The position numbers and the translations under genes are program-made. Below, piece by piece: positions 44,624 through 55,659 of a stretch of 64,000 bases of DNA. The notes under the pieces are model-generated. The model was not told the origin of the DNA, made no database searches, and saw only the letters and a program-made list of their open reading frames with translations. Every line of letters starts with the position of its first letter. Position 1 is the first letter of the stretch. The stretch is from Cladopsammia gracilis (lineage: Eukaryota > Cnidaria > Anthozoa > Scleractinia > Dendrophylliidae). Location of the stretch: NCBI GenBank assembly GCA_022457155.1, contig JAJGOT010000122.1:1149501-1213500 (forward strand), read 5' to 3'.

Positions 44624-45640
44624 ATGTTAAACGAAGAGGAAATCATCATGCTCACCCGCCAGTCGGTTGCCAGCAAAGCTGCCGCAAAAAATGTATTGGA
44701 AAATTTTAGGCCCTTTGTGGCAAATCTCAGCGCGGACCAAACAAACGTTCTCTTAGGTAAAAGAGGAGAAGACAGTTTGGCCAGGTCAATGCTGCCAGAT
44801 GAATTCGAGCGATACATACCCCTAAGAAGTAGGGGTGACGGCAACTGCTTGTTTAACAGCACGTCCATCGTCTTACAAGGGGATGAAAAGCTTGCAAGTC
44901 TATTGAGGCTGTTAGTCGCATGTGAATTGCTGGTGCACAAAGAATTTTACGCCCATCATCCGCAACTGGAGGAAATGACAAGATCCGAACAAAGCTATTC
45001 CTTAAACAGTTTAATATGGGTACTTTTAAGTGACGGGACGACATCTGACGTGTACGACGGGAATCTAGAAAATGTACCTGTGGCCATCACCATTCTTGCC
45101 CAAAAAGTCTCTGCGCCTGGTTTTTATGCCACCCCATACCACGTGATGGCCTTGTCCTCTGTGATTGGGAGGCCAGTTTACTATGTGTATCCAGACATGA
45201 AATCCAATGTGCGTTTAAGAAACTGCATTCACAGAACATTCTACCCACGTGAGATGTTTCTTTTGAAGGACGACGTGTCACCAATGCCACCTGCCATTCA
45301 CATTATGTGGACGACAATTAGCCCGTGCAACAAAAACGTGTGGAAACCAGACCACTTTGTCCCACTTATTCCATTAGACAACAAATCATCTGGTGGAAGA
45401 AAGGGTAGAGTAAAAAAACAAACGGGTAATAGGTTTCAGTCAACAACGCAAAACAAAAGCTCCGAATCAATGGACAAGAAGAATGACAAAAAGGCTGTGA
45501 AGATTGATAAGGAGGCTGCGAAGACTGATAAGGGGGCTGAGAAGACTGACAAGGAGGCTGAGAAGATTGATAAGAAGGCTGAGAAGATTGATAAGGAGGC
45601 TGAGAAGACTGATAAGGAGGCTGAGAAGACTGATAAGTAG
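44624..45640 (+). CDS. OTU-type cysteine protease segment
   Basis: From ATG 44624 the first 250 residues form an OTU-like domain. The catalytic Asp-Gly-Asn-Cys is in RSRGDGNCLFNS (Cys about residue 75), and the likely catalytic His is in VWKPDHFVPLIP (about residue 244). Helical residues between (LRLLVACELLVHKEFY) fit the fold. OTU proteases remove ubiquitin from proteins (family knowledge); target unknown. A basic linker (KGRVKKQTGNR) and the seven-residue Ala-Glu-Lys repeat follow until a TAG at 45638-45640, which replaces an AAG of the repeat. If translated as is, it gives a 338-residue protein ending in the repeat. Confidence 0.8.
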   Translation: MLNEEEIIMLTRQSVASKAAAKNVLENFRPFVANLSADQTNVLLGKRGEDSLARSMLPDEFERYIPLRSRGDGNCLFNSTSIVLQGDEKLASLLRLLVACELLVHKEFYAHHPQLEEMTRSEQSYSLNSLIWVLLSDGTTSDVYDGNLENVPVAITILAQKVSAPGFYATPYHVMALSSVIGRPVYYVYPDMKSNVRLRNCIHRTFYPREMFLLKDDVSPMPPAIHIMWTTISPCNKNVWKPDHFVPLIPLDNKSSGGRKGRVKKQTGNRFQSTTQNKSSESMDKKNDKKAVKIDKEAAKTDKGAEKTDKEAEKIDKKAEKIDKEAEKTDKEAEKTDK

Positions 45641-46285
45641 GCTGAGAAGATTGATAACGAGGTTGAGAAGATTGATAAGAAGGCTGAGAAGACAGATAAG
45701 AAGGCTGAGAAGACTGACAAGGAGGCTGAGAAGATTGATAAGGAGGTTGAGAAGATTGATAAGAAGGCTGAGAAGACTGATAAGGAGGCTGAGAAGATTG
45801 ATAAGAAGGTTGAGAAGATTGATAAGGAGGCTGAGAAGACAGATAAGAAGGCTGAGAAGACTGACAAGGAGGCTGAGAAGATTGATAAGGAGGTTGAGAA
45901 GATTGATAAGAAGGCTGAGAAGACTGATAAGGAGGCTGAAAAGATTGATAAGGAGGCTGAGAAGATTGATAAGGAGGTTGAGAAGATTGATAAGAAGGTT
46001 GAGAAGATTGATAAGAAGGCTGAGAAGATTGATAAGAAGGCTGAGAAGACTGACAAGGAGGCTGAGAAGATTAACAAGGAGGCTGAGAAGATTGATAAGG
46101 ATGCTGAGAAGATTGATAAGGATGCTGAGAAGATTGATAAGGATGCTGAGAAGACTGATAAGACGGCTGAGAAGATTGATAAGGAGGTTGAGAAGATTGA
46201 TAAGAAGGCTGAGAAGATAGATAAGAAGGCTGAGAAGACTGACAAGGAGGCTGAGAAGATTGATAAGGAGGCTGAGAAGATTGAT
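45481..46285 (+). repeat. 21-bp tandem array encoding AEK(I/T)DK(K/E), first part
   Basis: About 38 units of GCTGAGAAGA(T/C)TGATAAG(A/G)AG and close variants, coding a charged, helix-forming seven-residue repeat in the OTU frame. Because the unit is 21 bp, other frames on both strands also remain open and give Arg/Leu- or Ser/Leu-rich artefacts. The array stops exactly at a GAT codon where a LINE begins. Confidence 0.95.
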
Positions 46286-48352
46286 AGCGGAGCACTCGCC
46301 GAGCCAAAGGCTCGGCTGCGCAGCCCCATACTCATAGAACCGTCCCGTCATTTTTCATGGTCATGGCTAGCGGAATGTTTCGCGGGCGCGTCGGTCCGTG
46401 TGCACGTCTGTCCACCCGTTACGTCATCATCGATGATGACGTACATGAAGAGAGAGAAACTGGGAACGAGGCTTTGTTTTTCGCGCGCTTCCCCGCGGCT
46501 ACAAACAGGGCAGTTCGCAAAAATCACGGAAAAAGACAAACAAGATACGCCAATTCCTGAAGCAAAGAAAACGAACCCTAAAACTCGCTAACGTTCTGAA
46601 TATGACAGCGAACAACCTTTGCCGAAGAGGAAAAACACTGGATATCGGACAAACAAACATAAACAGAAAAGCAAGTAACTGTCTAAATGTGATTTGCAAA
46701 AATTGCTAAATTAGTTAAGCCTATGTAAGCTTAAGCTTAATTTTACCAGAAGAATTTTCACCAAGTTTTTACATTCAGAGCTAAATTTTCATCTTTGAAT
46801 ATCCGTGGTTTTGGCAATGAAGCCAAACAACGCTCTGTTTTTGATTTTGCGAAAAATTCCCGTTCTGATTTTGTTTGTTTACAAGAAACTTTAGCGACAA
46901 GTCAAAATGCGATAAATTCTCTGACAGCTAAATGGCGCGGTCAAAGTTTCTGGTCGCCCACTCTTGGTAAACAAGGCGGCGTTGCCATTCTTGTAGCTGA
47001 AAATACTGATTTCAAATGTTTACAATGGAAAAAGAGATTCTTCTGGTAGAAATGTTAGTGTTTTAACTGAACTCGACATCACCAAAATTAATTTTGCACC
47101 CACGAATCCAAGTGAACGAAAATGCTTTTATGATACAATTCATGAATATTTTTTCAGAACTCTTTTAAAATTTTTGCTGGCGATTTTAACTGCATTGAAA
47201 ATGTTTCTGATAAGTTTGGAGGAAATCTTACAATTTCCACGGATTTGAAAGATCTGCACAAGTGTTCATCGTTTATTGATATCTGGCGCAAAAAAAAACA
47301 CGGCCGACTGAAAAATACAAAGCACATGGTGTAACGCGGATAAAACTATCGGTACACGTTTGGATAATTTTTTTATTGCTCAGGACTTGTATGATTCCTT
47401 TCTAAAATGTGAAATTTTGCCTTGTGTTTTTTCCGATCATGATTCTGTTGATTTATCCGCAATTTGCATAATGCATTTTCCCGTGGACCAGGACTTTGGA
47501 GGCTAAATTTAGAATTTAATATTTACGATATGATCTCAGAAATTATTAGGAAACATGTATTGTACCGGAAAGCATTTAATTCCATTCAAGCTTGGTGGGA
47601 TTTTCTTAAAGAATCTATAACATTAGTTGCTATAGATTTTGGTCGAAGTAAACAACGCATATTTAATCGCGGTAAGGCCACGCAACTATAATTTCTTTGA
47701 TCGAAGCGAAACGGGCTCTTATTAAAGGAGATAACTTAGCCAAAACCACCATAGAAACGCTCGAAAGAGAAGTTCGAGCCGTTAATTTATCCCAAATGAA
47801 AGGAAACCAAATTCGTAGCAGAGTCAAATGGCTTGAAGAAGGTGAAAAACCTAGCAAATTCTTTTTTTACGCTCGAAGCAACACGGCTCAGAAAAATACT
47901 GTTCATTGTATTTATAACTCCGCCGGTGTTAAAGTCTTTTAACAAGACTCCGGCTCATTTCGATTTTTACCGTAATTTGTGGTTGCAAGAACCTGTTAAT
48001 TTAACAGTCCAAACCGAATTTTTGAACAAACTTGAAAACAGATTAGAGGGAAATTTTATCCTGCGAAGAATGAGTTTTATCTTTGGCTAAAATTACCCAC
48101 GCAATGCGTGGACTTTCTTCAGGGAAACCCCCCGGTTCAGACGGATTACCTCAAGAATTTTACGCTAAATTCTGGGATCTTTTTGGCCTTATTTAGTTTG
48201 GAAAATAATTCTTTCAGTGATTCAATGCAAGGAGGCGTGACTAGGTTACTTTACAAGAAAGATGATAGGAAAACCTAAAAAAATTGGTCACCCCGCCATT
48301 TCGCTACTCGATGCTGATTACAAAATTTGTTCAAAAGCTCTTACAAACAGAT

Positions 48353-48447
48353 AAAATAACAATAAAAATAATAAAATAACAACTTTATTTCAGTGTCAAG
48401 AAGTGTAGCAGTCTCCCACTAAATAAGGACACTATCCTAATAATCCT
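48353..48447 (-). mobile_element. Short retro-insertion inside the LINE
   Basis: A 95-bp insertion between duplicated ACAGAT (48347-48352 and 48448-48453). In minus orientation it ends in an A/T-rich tail and carries GAAATAAAG, a polyadenylation-like signal. Removing it joins LINE reverse transcriptase codons (CSKALTNR with KVLPSIIQEDQT). Confidence 0.75.
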
Positions 48448-48874
48448 ACAGATTTTCAAAAGTGTTACCCTCGATTATTCAAGAAGATCAAACTTGTTCC
48501 GTCCCAGGTAGAACGATTTTCGAGAATTTATTTATTTCTCTTGCGTGACACTCACTGTCAAGCAAACATGAAAATTATAGCTAATCGTTTTTTGACCAAA
48601 GAAATTCCACTCAAGTCGGGGGTGAGGCAGGGAGATCCCCAGTCTCCACTTTTGTACGCTTTATGCGCAGATATTTTGGCTACCAGTGTAAGAAAGGATG
48701 ATACTATTGAAGGTTTTCTCCTTCCAGAAGCCTGAGGAAAGCGTTTTAAAATTCGCCAATATGCGGATGACTCCACATGTTTTGTGAAGTACATTTCTTT
48801 CTTTAGACAAATTGTTTACCTCACTTCACAAATACGAGACAGGTAAAGGGACTAAATTAAATGCCATGAGGTTA

Positions 48875-49114
48875 CATATATTAACTTTACAACTGTGGTG
48901 TAATTAATTTTTTTTAATAACTCTGCTGTGTTTTTTTTTTCCTTTTCCTTTGCTTGTATATATGTTTGTTATGAATAAAGATTAAAAAATTAAAAAAAAA
49001 AAAAAAAAATATGTGAAAGAAACATCTTACATTTATTTACTATTTTCATTGCCCTCGTATCTGTACAATATGTTCAACTGTAATAAAACATGAATTATTT
49101 AAAAAAAAAAAAAA
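48875..49114 (+). mobile_element. Retrocopy with two poly(A) tails inside the LINE
   Basis: A 240-bp insertion flanked by the 14-bp duplication ATGCCATGAGGTTA (48861-48874 and 49115-49128). It contains GAATAAAGATT then a poly(A) run (about 48984-49007), and a second unit with GTAATAAAACATG followed by another poly(A) run up to the duplication. Deleting it restores a continuous LINE frame (TKLNAMRLGAW). It has no coding frame: a truncated mRNA 3' end. Confidence 0.88.
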
Positions 49115-49960
49115 ATGCCATGAGGTTAGGAGCTTGGTGCTCACATCCGGACAAATCCTTATGGCCTGACGTTGGTGTCAAGAATGCGAATCTTGGGTGT
49201 CTGGTCTAGCAATGGTAATGCAAATTTGAAACCGGATAACTGGTTACCATGCCTTTCCAAGCTAGATTAAAATTTGAACCTGTGGAAGGGTTGTGGGGTG
49301 TTTTCACTCCCACCCTATCGGCACTACTCAATACTAGGTTTTTAGTTAATGTTAAGACTATTTTCTTTTACCTATGGACTTCTGCTTACGATGAGAATGA
49401 CATGCGAGCGCGCTTTTTCATTAAGACCATACTTATGGTATATGGGTTTTTCGAAATAAGGCAACTTTCCACAATGGCACCGAGAACTCTCGGGCCACTG
49501 TAAGGGACATAAGGAATGACATCACAACACAGTTGCAAATTGATTTCTCCCGAATGACCGAACAGAAATTTTCTGCTTTGTGGTGTCATCCGAATATTTG
49601 TGAAGCTTGTGACTCATAATTGAGCTACTGGCAACTCATCATTTCCAAATCAGTTTTTTCGGGTAATTTTCCAGACACAACAGATGTATTTTATTCGGAA
49701 ATTAGTCATGCTAGTTATTCTAGACCGAGAAAATGTTGTTTTGTGAGCTATTGTGTAATTTGTGCAGTCTAAATGTACTGTGCAGACGGTCGCGTTATAC
49801 ACTTACTGTTTTTGAGAATTGCTAAAATTGAAAAATAGTCTGGTCGTCAATCTTAATTCTAATTTTTCTTGTGCTTCTGACCTTTCACCTAAGTTAAGCT
49901 TGTCATCATCGTTTCTGTTCAGAGAGCTCCGCTGTTAGGCTAAGCCTATCTATATATATT

Positions 49961-50815
49961 AAGGATGCTGAGAAGACTGATAAGACGGCTGAGAAGATTG
50001 ATAAGGAGGTTGAGAAGATTGATAAGAAGGCTGAGAAGACTGACAAGGAGGCTGAGAAGATTAACAAGGAGGCTGAGAAGATTGATAAGAAGGCTGAGAA
50101 GACTAATAAGAAGGCTGAGAAGATTGATCAGGAGGTTGAGAAGATTGATAAGAAGGCTAAGAAGGCTGACAAGACTGATAAGAAGGCTGACAAGACTGAT
50201 AAGAAGGCTGACAAGACTGATACGAAGGCTGAGAAGATTGATAAAGAGGCTGAGACGATTGATAAGGAGGCTGCGAAGATTGATAAGGGGGCTGAGAAGA
50301 CTGATAAGAAGGCTGAGAAGACTGATGAGAAGGCTGAGAAGATTGATAAGAAGGCTGAGACGATTGATAAGGAGACTGCGAAGATTGATAAGGGGGCTGA
50401 GAAGACTGATAAAAAGGCCGAGAAGACTAAAAAGAAAGCTGAGAAGACTGATGAGAAGGCTGAGAAGATTGATAAGGAGGCTGAGAAGATTGATAAGAAG
50501 GCTGAGAAGATTGATAAGGAGGCTGGGAAGATTGATAAGAAGGCTGAGAAGATTGATAAGGAGGCTGGGAAGATTGATAAGAAGGCTGAGAAGTGATAAG
50601 GAGGCTGGGAAGATTGATAAGAAGGTTGAGAAGATTGATAAAAAGGCTGAGGAGACTGATAATAAGGCTGAGAAAATTGATACGAAGGCTGGAAAGACTG
50701 ATAAGGAGGCTGAGAAGATTGATAAGGAGGCTGAGAAGACTGATAAGAAGGCTGAGAAGAAGGCTGAGAAGACTGAGAAGAAGGCTAAGAAGATTGAAAA
50801 GAAGGCTGATTTACA
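49961..50815 (+). repeat. 21-bp tandem array, second part
   Basis: The array resumes with AAG GAT GCT GAG, in frame with the GAT at 46283-46285. About 40 units; some are shortened to AKKADKTDKK types. A 2-nt loss at about 50593 (AAGTGATAAG) shifts the coding frame. Near its end the units become AEKKAEKTEKKAKKIEKK. Confidence 0.95.
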
Positions 50816-51151
50816 ATGTCGCCCGACTTCGCTGGCAAGTGAACTTTGGCAACTGAAACTCAAAACTGGTCAGTGTTCCACACCAAAGAGTAATAATAAG
50901 AAAAGGAAAAAGCGTTTCTCATTCTTGGATACCACACATCACCGTGGAAAAAAAAATTAAGATCGCCGAGAAGGAGGTTGATGATGAGGCTACGAAGGCC
51001 GATGAGGCTATGGACAAGAACCAACCAAATGCGTCCAATCTAGGAACATTTTCTGCATTTTCTGAACATTTTCTGCACACATTCTCTGCACATTGTCTGC
51101 ACTCGTCTTCTAACACAAAACCCAATCGCAAGTATCTTTCTAAAAAAAAAA

Positions 51152-52543
51152 ATGTCAACCACTCTGGCGTTTGTTTTGCATGCGTATTTTGGTGATAATA
51201 AAAACCGATCCGAAAAGGACCTGACTGAAGGAAAAACTAAATCAAATAGAGTACCGTCAATCAGGGAATTTTTTTCTAAAGGAAAATCCAATGAACGTTC
51301 GTCCGAGAACCCTTCCCTAACTTTGGCAACATCGCAGAATTGGTACAAGAAACAAGGAGAACTTTCAAGGGCAAATACAGCAAGATCTATGAAAAGACAA
51401 AGTTGCGAAACTGGAGAAATGACAATCAACAACGAAGCGTTTTCGTTTGTCTTAGGCTCGAAAAGTAAGGAATCATTGTCTGATAGCATCGGTCACTTGA
51501 AGAAATTGATCCTTGGAGCTAACGGCAAAGAAAAAGCGCGCTTTTCTGGAGTGCTAGAAGTTGCTCACTCTTTACGAGACTCCTTTCCATTGATGAAAAC
51601 GCAGAAAGCTGGACAGTTGTACAAAATGAAAGAAGAGGAATCTGACGAAATCAACAAGGATAACGAAACCAAAACCGTACGCACTACGTCATCGGAAATT
51701 TACAACATTCTGTCCAAACATCTGAACATAATGCATCTGTATATCAACGGCACTGGTTTTATCATGGAAAGTAAAAACGAAGGACATTTTCGACAGTTTT
51801 TTGAACAGATGATCCACCTACTTCAAACTAAAGATTTTAACACGTCTCTAAACAGACATATTGAGGACGAAATTGGAAAGAATTATAAAACTCTGCTGAG
51901 TTACATGGACATGGAAAGAGACAAAAGTGCCATGAAGTATATATTGACAAAAATCACCAGTGTAGAGTTTGCAAGCAAACTACAAAACACCTCGAACAAG
52001 GATTCCACCAGGCGCAGTCGCGATATCATACCCAGTCACCTGCGAAGATTTTCGCAGTTGAGAGATGATATCCGGAAAGAACTGCAAAAAAGAAATTTAA
52101 CGAAAAGAAAGGAAAGATATTTAATGAAAAGAACTCTAGAGGCGGAAAAAATGAGGCAAATGCGGGTAAGGAACAGTGAAAGAACGGGACAAAAGCTAAA
52201 AGTGGATGAGTTTCCAGACCTCGCAGCAGTTATAGAGTACGAATTCAGGGAAGGTGACCACAGAGAGCGTGGAGGTGGTAGACTTGAAAGTCACTCCAAG
52301 TTAAGGAAGGAGCTTCTGTATAAGGCAGCCGATAACAAAACCAAAATGAAGGATGCCAGAGAGGCTATTCTTGTGTTGGCCCCAGAGGACTTTACAATCT
52401 CGCTATCGACATGCTTTAATTACACGCAAAACTTCAGAAAGGGCACACTTGAAGCAAGACGTCATCACGAAGGCCGAGGAGTGAATGCTTGCGTTTCCCT
52501 GCATAAGGCTCCGGATACAGCCCCAATCAGAGATAGTCATTAA
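51152..52543 (+). pseudogene. Middle region of the giant protein
   Basis: A 463-codon segment with no recognised domain. It opens with a possible start (MSTTLAFVLHAYFGD) but is more likely the continuation of the frame left at the A10 run just upstream. It is rich in Lys/Arg and helical (a QLRDDIRKELQKRNLTKRKE stretch). It ends with a conserved-looking block (DEFPDLAAVIEYEFREG, ALAPEDF-like VLAPEDFTISLSTC) that leads directly into the DDE-like region. The last residues after RD are out of frame. Confidence 0.6.
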
Positions 52544-54260
52544 TATTCACCAGACATCGGCAAATGTTAATTACGTCATGGACAAAGCTTCAAAAGAAGG
52601 AAACAACTACTGCGTGGAATCCCGGGATGCGAAACAGGTGATACGAGCAAATGTAGGACATGGAGGACGTACGTGGCATAACAGAGAATCCAGACCACAC
52701 TTTCGACACATCAAGAACCAACGCCGTGACCCGGATGACCCATCTGTTTGTCGAGTCAATAGAAACGAAAAGAACGGTCACATTAACCAAACAGCCTAAA
52801 CTTCAAGAGCTCTTTCTTTCACCGTCGCCGAGATCACACGTGGTGATACACGCGAAAAGAACTGGAAGAGCAGTTACGATGCTAAATCTATCGCACTACG
52901 AGCCGGAAACAGTTTTTTGTTCATTTAATGAATTACTGTATATAATGACACTCCCCGCACTCGATTCATGCTTCCGAAACCCAGAAACCGGAAACATTAA
53001 AGAAATACTTATACATCTATTGTGGACAACGGAGTAGAGAAACCTAGAAGTCCACTTGTAAAAATGCTTCTTGTTCGTTTGAGGCGGCTGATAGGCTTTA
53101 AGGCAGTGGTTCACATGTCTTTCGCTGAATATCATAGCAAGAGAAACCCTGTCGAGCGAGTTCACGCTGTACACACCAAGGAACTTGAGAAACACGGGCC
53201 ATTTAAGGTTCCTAGCCTTAACATAGACAGCGAACTGCATGTTAAGAAAATGGAGGAAATGCGCGAGGAGGTGGAAGATGTACTTAAGCAGGCAAAATTT
53301 GGTGGACAGTACACGATGGTCAAAAAAGGTGTTGGAGATGAAAGTAACTTTGTGTTCAATGATATGACAAACCTTCATGCTTTCTTGTCAATGAACGAAG
53401 ATCATAAGGCGAAATGTGACATGCAGTACGAACTGAATAAAGGTGCAAACATCTTGAAAGACTTGGCTCAAGTCTGGAATGTTGACACGACCATGACAGG
53501 AAGCTATTTGGATGACTATGAGATTTTAAACAACAGTTATTCCTCAAGTCATCGAACAGCCTGGACAGACAAATATACAACTGTCGTATTTGATGAAGAT
53601 TCAGAAACCGAATTCGAATGGAAGCAGCCTCTTCTGGACTATGTTCGCTGGTATCTTACAGGAGGTGAGCAACATAACATGACTTTTGAAGAACGAAGTC
53701 AGCTACCCAAAGGAACGTGGGATGACATTGTAGAGCTGTTCTTACCCTCCAAGGTTCTAGATTTAATCTACCTGGTTCATCCACACATCAGCGAGACATT
53801 GTACAAAGATTTGGCTCTGCTGACTTGGTGTTCCAAAGAAGTAAAGCACTATTTACACAACAAAAACGAGGCCTTAAAAGATTTGGAAAGTTCTTTGCAT
53901 TTAGCACGGTGGCGAAACCACGACCTTTTTGCCAAATCCAAATCTGCACTGGAAGAGATGTGTAGAAGGCATAATTTAGGAAACGAGGATTCCAAAAGTA
54001 GGCTAGTGGAAAAGTTATGCCACAAGCTAAATTTGGAAGAACCTGCCGAAATCCAGGACTTCGACGGAGACTTGAGAGCCATACCAACGGAACTCAAGGA
54101 GATTTCTAAACTGCTGGTGTTCAAGTTAAAACAATTTCTACACTTCTACAACCTTCGATGGTCGGGAAATAAAGACCAACTGGCACTTAGAGTTCTGGCG
54201 CTTCGAACTGGAACTACCCATGTCTTATTTCAAAGAGAGCGGGACGGTGTATGCAGATGA
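52485..54260 (+). pseudogene. DDE/RNase H-like region and SAP motifs
   Basis: Three overlapping open pieces (52485-52799, 52660-53037, 53022-54260). A possible catalytic layout, in order: INIHQTSANVNYV; PDHTFDTSRTNAVT; FIVDNG-like IVDNGVEKP (likely Asp); FAEYHSKRNPVERVHAVH (likely Glu). The last two resemble the D...E part of rve/DDE enzymes. Then come two SAP-like DNA-binding motifs: ALEEMCRRHNLGNEDSKSRL (about 53945-54015) and VFKLKQFLHFYNLRWSGNKD (about 54117-54180). The transposase reading is inference; the SAP motifs are fairly clear. Confidence 0.55.
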
Positions 54261-54999
54261 TTGAGGTGGCTGAACAATTAATTTCGGCACAAAATGAAAT
54301 CAAGATCTTAAACAACGAGTTTGTCATTAGACAGAGAGCTTTTTCCACCCCAGCAGGAAACAGTCTATCGTCTTCGAGGCCCAGAGAAGCAGCCGGTCAA
54401 CCTTCTAACAAGAAAAACGTCAAAGTGATGGTCCCAGAATGCGTAACTCTTTCCTGTTTGGAAGATATGTTTCAGGATATAAAACGTGAAATAACACTAC
54501 TGAACAAAGATTCAGCCAAGAAATATGACCTGTACAATCTCAGTACTCTCAGAAGCAAGAACAGCAAAGTCATGGTTAAATGGACCAAAGAAGATAACAT
54601 TAAAGGTTGGAAACCAGGATGGTATGCAGCCATCATCAGGAATTATAGAAAAGATTTGGATGTGATTGAGGTTGAGTATGTCAGCGAACCAGGAAAAGTG
54701 TACTTAGTCAAAGTCAAAGAGAGCGTGGAAAATGGAACTTTACGCGTCCATGCTACCACTTGTGATGTACCAGATCTGTATGATCAAGTGACCGAAATTG
54801 GGGCATTCCTCTCTATCAGATGGACCAAGGAAGAAGTTAAGGGAAGTGGCGGAAGGCGGCCTGGTACCAGGCAGAAGTCCAGGCCTTTGACCCTGACATA
54901 GACGAAATAACCATTATATACAATAGAGAGCCAACGGTTATTTATTCGGAATGTGTTACGCGATTAATATCCGAGGGAAAAGTAAGGAGAAGAAAGTAA
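54251..54999 (+). pseudogene. C-terminal Tudor-like tandem of the giant protein
   Basis: Two SH3-like/Tudor-like units. The first is VKWTKEDNIKGWKPGWYAAI, then DVIEVEYVSEPGKVY (about 54570-54710). The second is IRWTKEEVKGSG, then, after a shift near 54850, AAWYQAEV and DEITIIYNREP (to about 54950). The Trp-x-x-x-W/Y pattern with a following acidic Y-x-x-EP is alike in both. Such modules bind methylated tails or nucleic acids in other proteins (family knowledge). Ends KVRRRK and TAA. Confidence 0.6.
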
Positions 55000-55082
55000 T
55001 TATGTTGTTGATAGACAAATATTGAGAAAATTACTCTCCTGTTTGGATGTGAGAGGAAGCCAGCATTTCTATACTCTTCTTC

Positions 55083-55459
55083 AAAGGGGCTATGACACGC
55101 TTTTTAGCATCTTTTCGAAAAGCTGAAAATGTTGGAAGCAATTGAATCCCAAATATAATGGTCTAGTTTTATTATTAAATAGTATCTTACAGCACTGGAA
55201 CTGTTTCCCGTCGTCTGTTGCTACGGATGGCAAGGATGAAAATGGATTGAAACTTGAAAAAATTAGGCCAATTTTTGTTCAAATTCTGGTGCGATGTCGT
55301 GAAAATTCGCCAAAATATTTATTATGGTTTGCTCTCGCTGATAAAATTCATTCGATATCTTCCTTTTAGATTTGCAGGAGCATTTTGCGAATGGGTAAAG
55401 GCACTAGTTTAGCACTGAATTGACCAAACACAGCAAAATCCTCGTGACGTAGCCCCTTT
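55083..55459. mobile_element. MITE with AAAGGGGCTATGNCACG ends, copy 1
   Basis: The left end AAAGGGGCTATGACACG is inverted at the right (CGTGACGTAGCCCCTTT). A 377-bp element with no open frame; related to 63083-63410. Confidence 0.75.
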
Positions 55460-55659
55460 AAGAGGAAATGATTGCTCTCCTGTTTTGGCAGCGCACGCGG
55501 GCAAGATGAGGCGAATCCTGCGATCTGATTGGCTACCCGAGCGGGCAAGATGGGCCCATTTTGCTCGTTTGGGATTTTTGGGATTTTTGGGGATTTTTTT
55601 TCTTTGTCCCGCAAGAAAAAATTTTGTTTTGGCCATAAAATAAATTATTTATTGACCAA

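Larger units (their letters stand above)
46286..49960 (+). mobile_element. L1/Tx1-like LINE inserted in the array, with nested insertions
   Basis: Begins AGCGGAGCACTCGCC and ends with a short (TA)n tail. An apurinic-type endonuclease start is seen at 46795-47049 (SLNIRGFGNEAKQRS...FVCLQETLA). Reverse transcriptase pieces follow: 47697-47942 (RVKWLEEGEKPSKFFF), about 48100-48180 (GKPPGSDGLPQEFYAKFWD), 48541-48735 (KSGVRQGDPQSPLLYALCAD) and 49120 onward. The RQGDPQSPLLYAL box suggests the L1/Tx1 group. Frames are broken many times. Two smaller retro-insertions lie at 48353-48447 and 48875-49114. A 1.07-kb deleted relative is at 20643-21715. Confidence 0.88.
44624..54999 (+). pseudogene. Giant multi-domain protein: OTU protease, heptad repeat, DDE-like, SAP, Tudor-like
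   Basis: Successive plus-strand open segments belong to one protein, by domain continuity across each break: 44624-45640 (OTU), a seven-residue repeat at 45481-46285 and 49961-50815, then linker, 51152-52543, 52485-52799, 52660-53037, 53022-54260, 54251-54901 and on to a TAA at 54997-54999. Breaks seen are a TAG at 45638-45640, a 3675-bp LINE insertion between 46285 and 49961 that keeps the frame, a 2-nt loss near 50593, shifts in A runs near 50949 and 51142-51152, and shifts near 52530, 52690, 53015, 54250 and 54850. Without breaks it would be of the order of 2,000 residues. I know no characterised protein with this domain order. It lies within the putative 33-kb element, so it may be its transposase or cargo. 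Confidence 0.65.

Noticed and set aside
45436..46351. Long minus-strand Ser/Leu-rich open frames and the plus-strand Arg/Leu-rich frame
   Set aside because: They arise from the 21-bp array read in the wrong frames; the AEKxDKx frame continues from the OTU domain.
49946..50863. The same kind of long open frames in the second part of the array
   Set aside because: Same cause; only the Lys/Glu-rich frame links to the coding sequence on either side.
53162..54124. Several minus-strand frames of 65-160 codons
   Set aside because: Antisense shadows of the SAP-containing segment.
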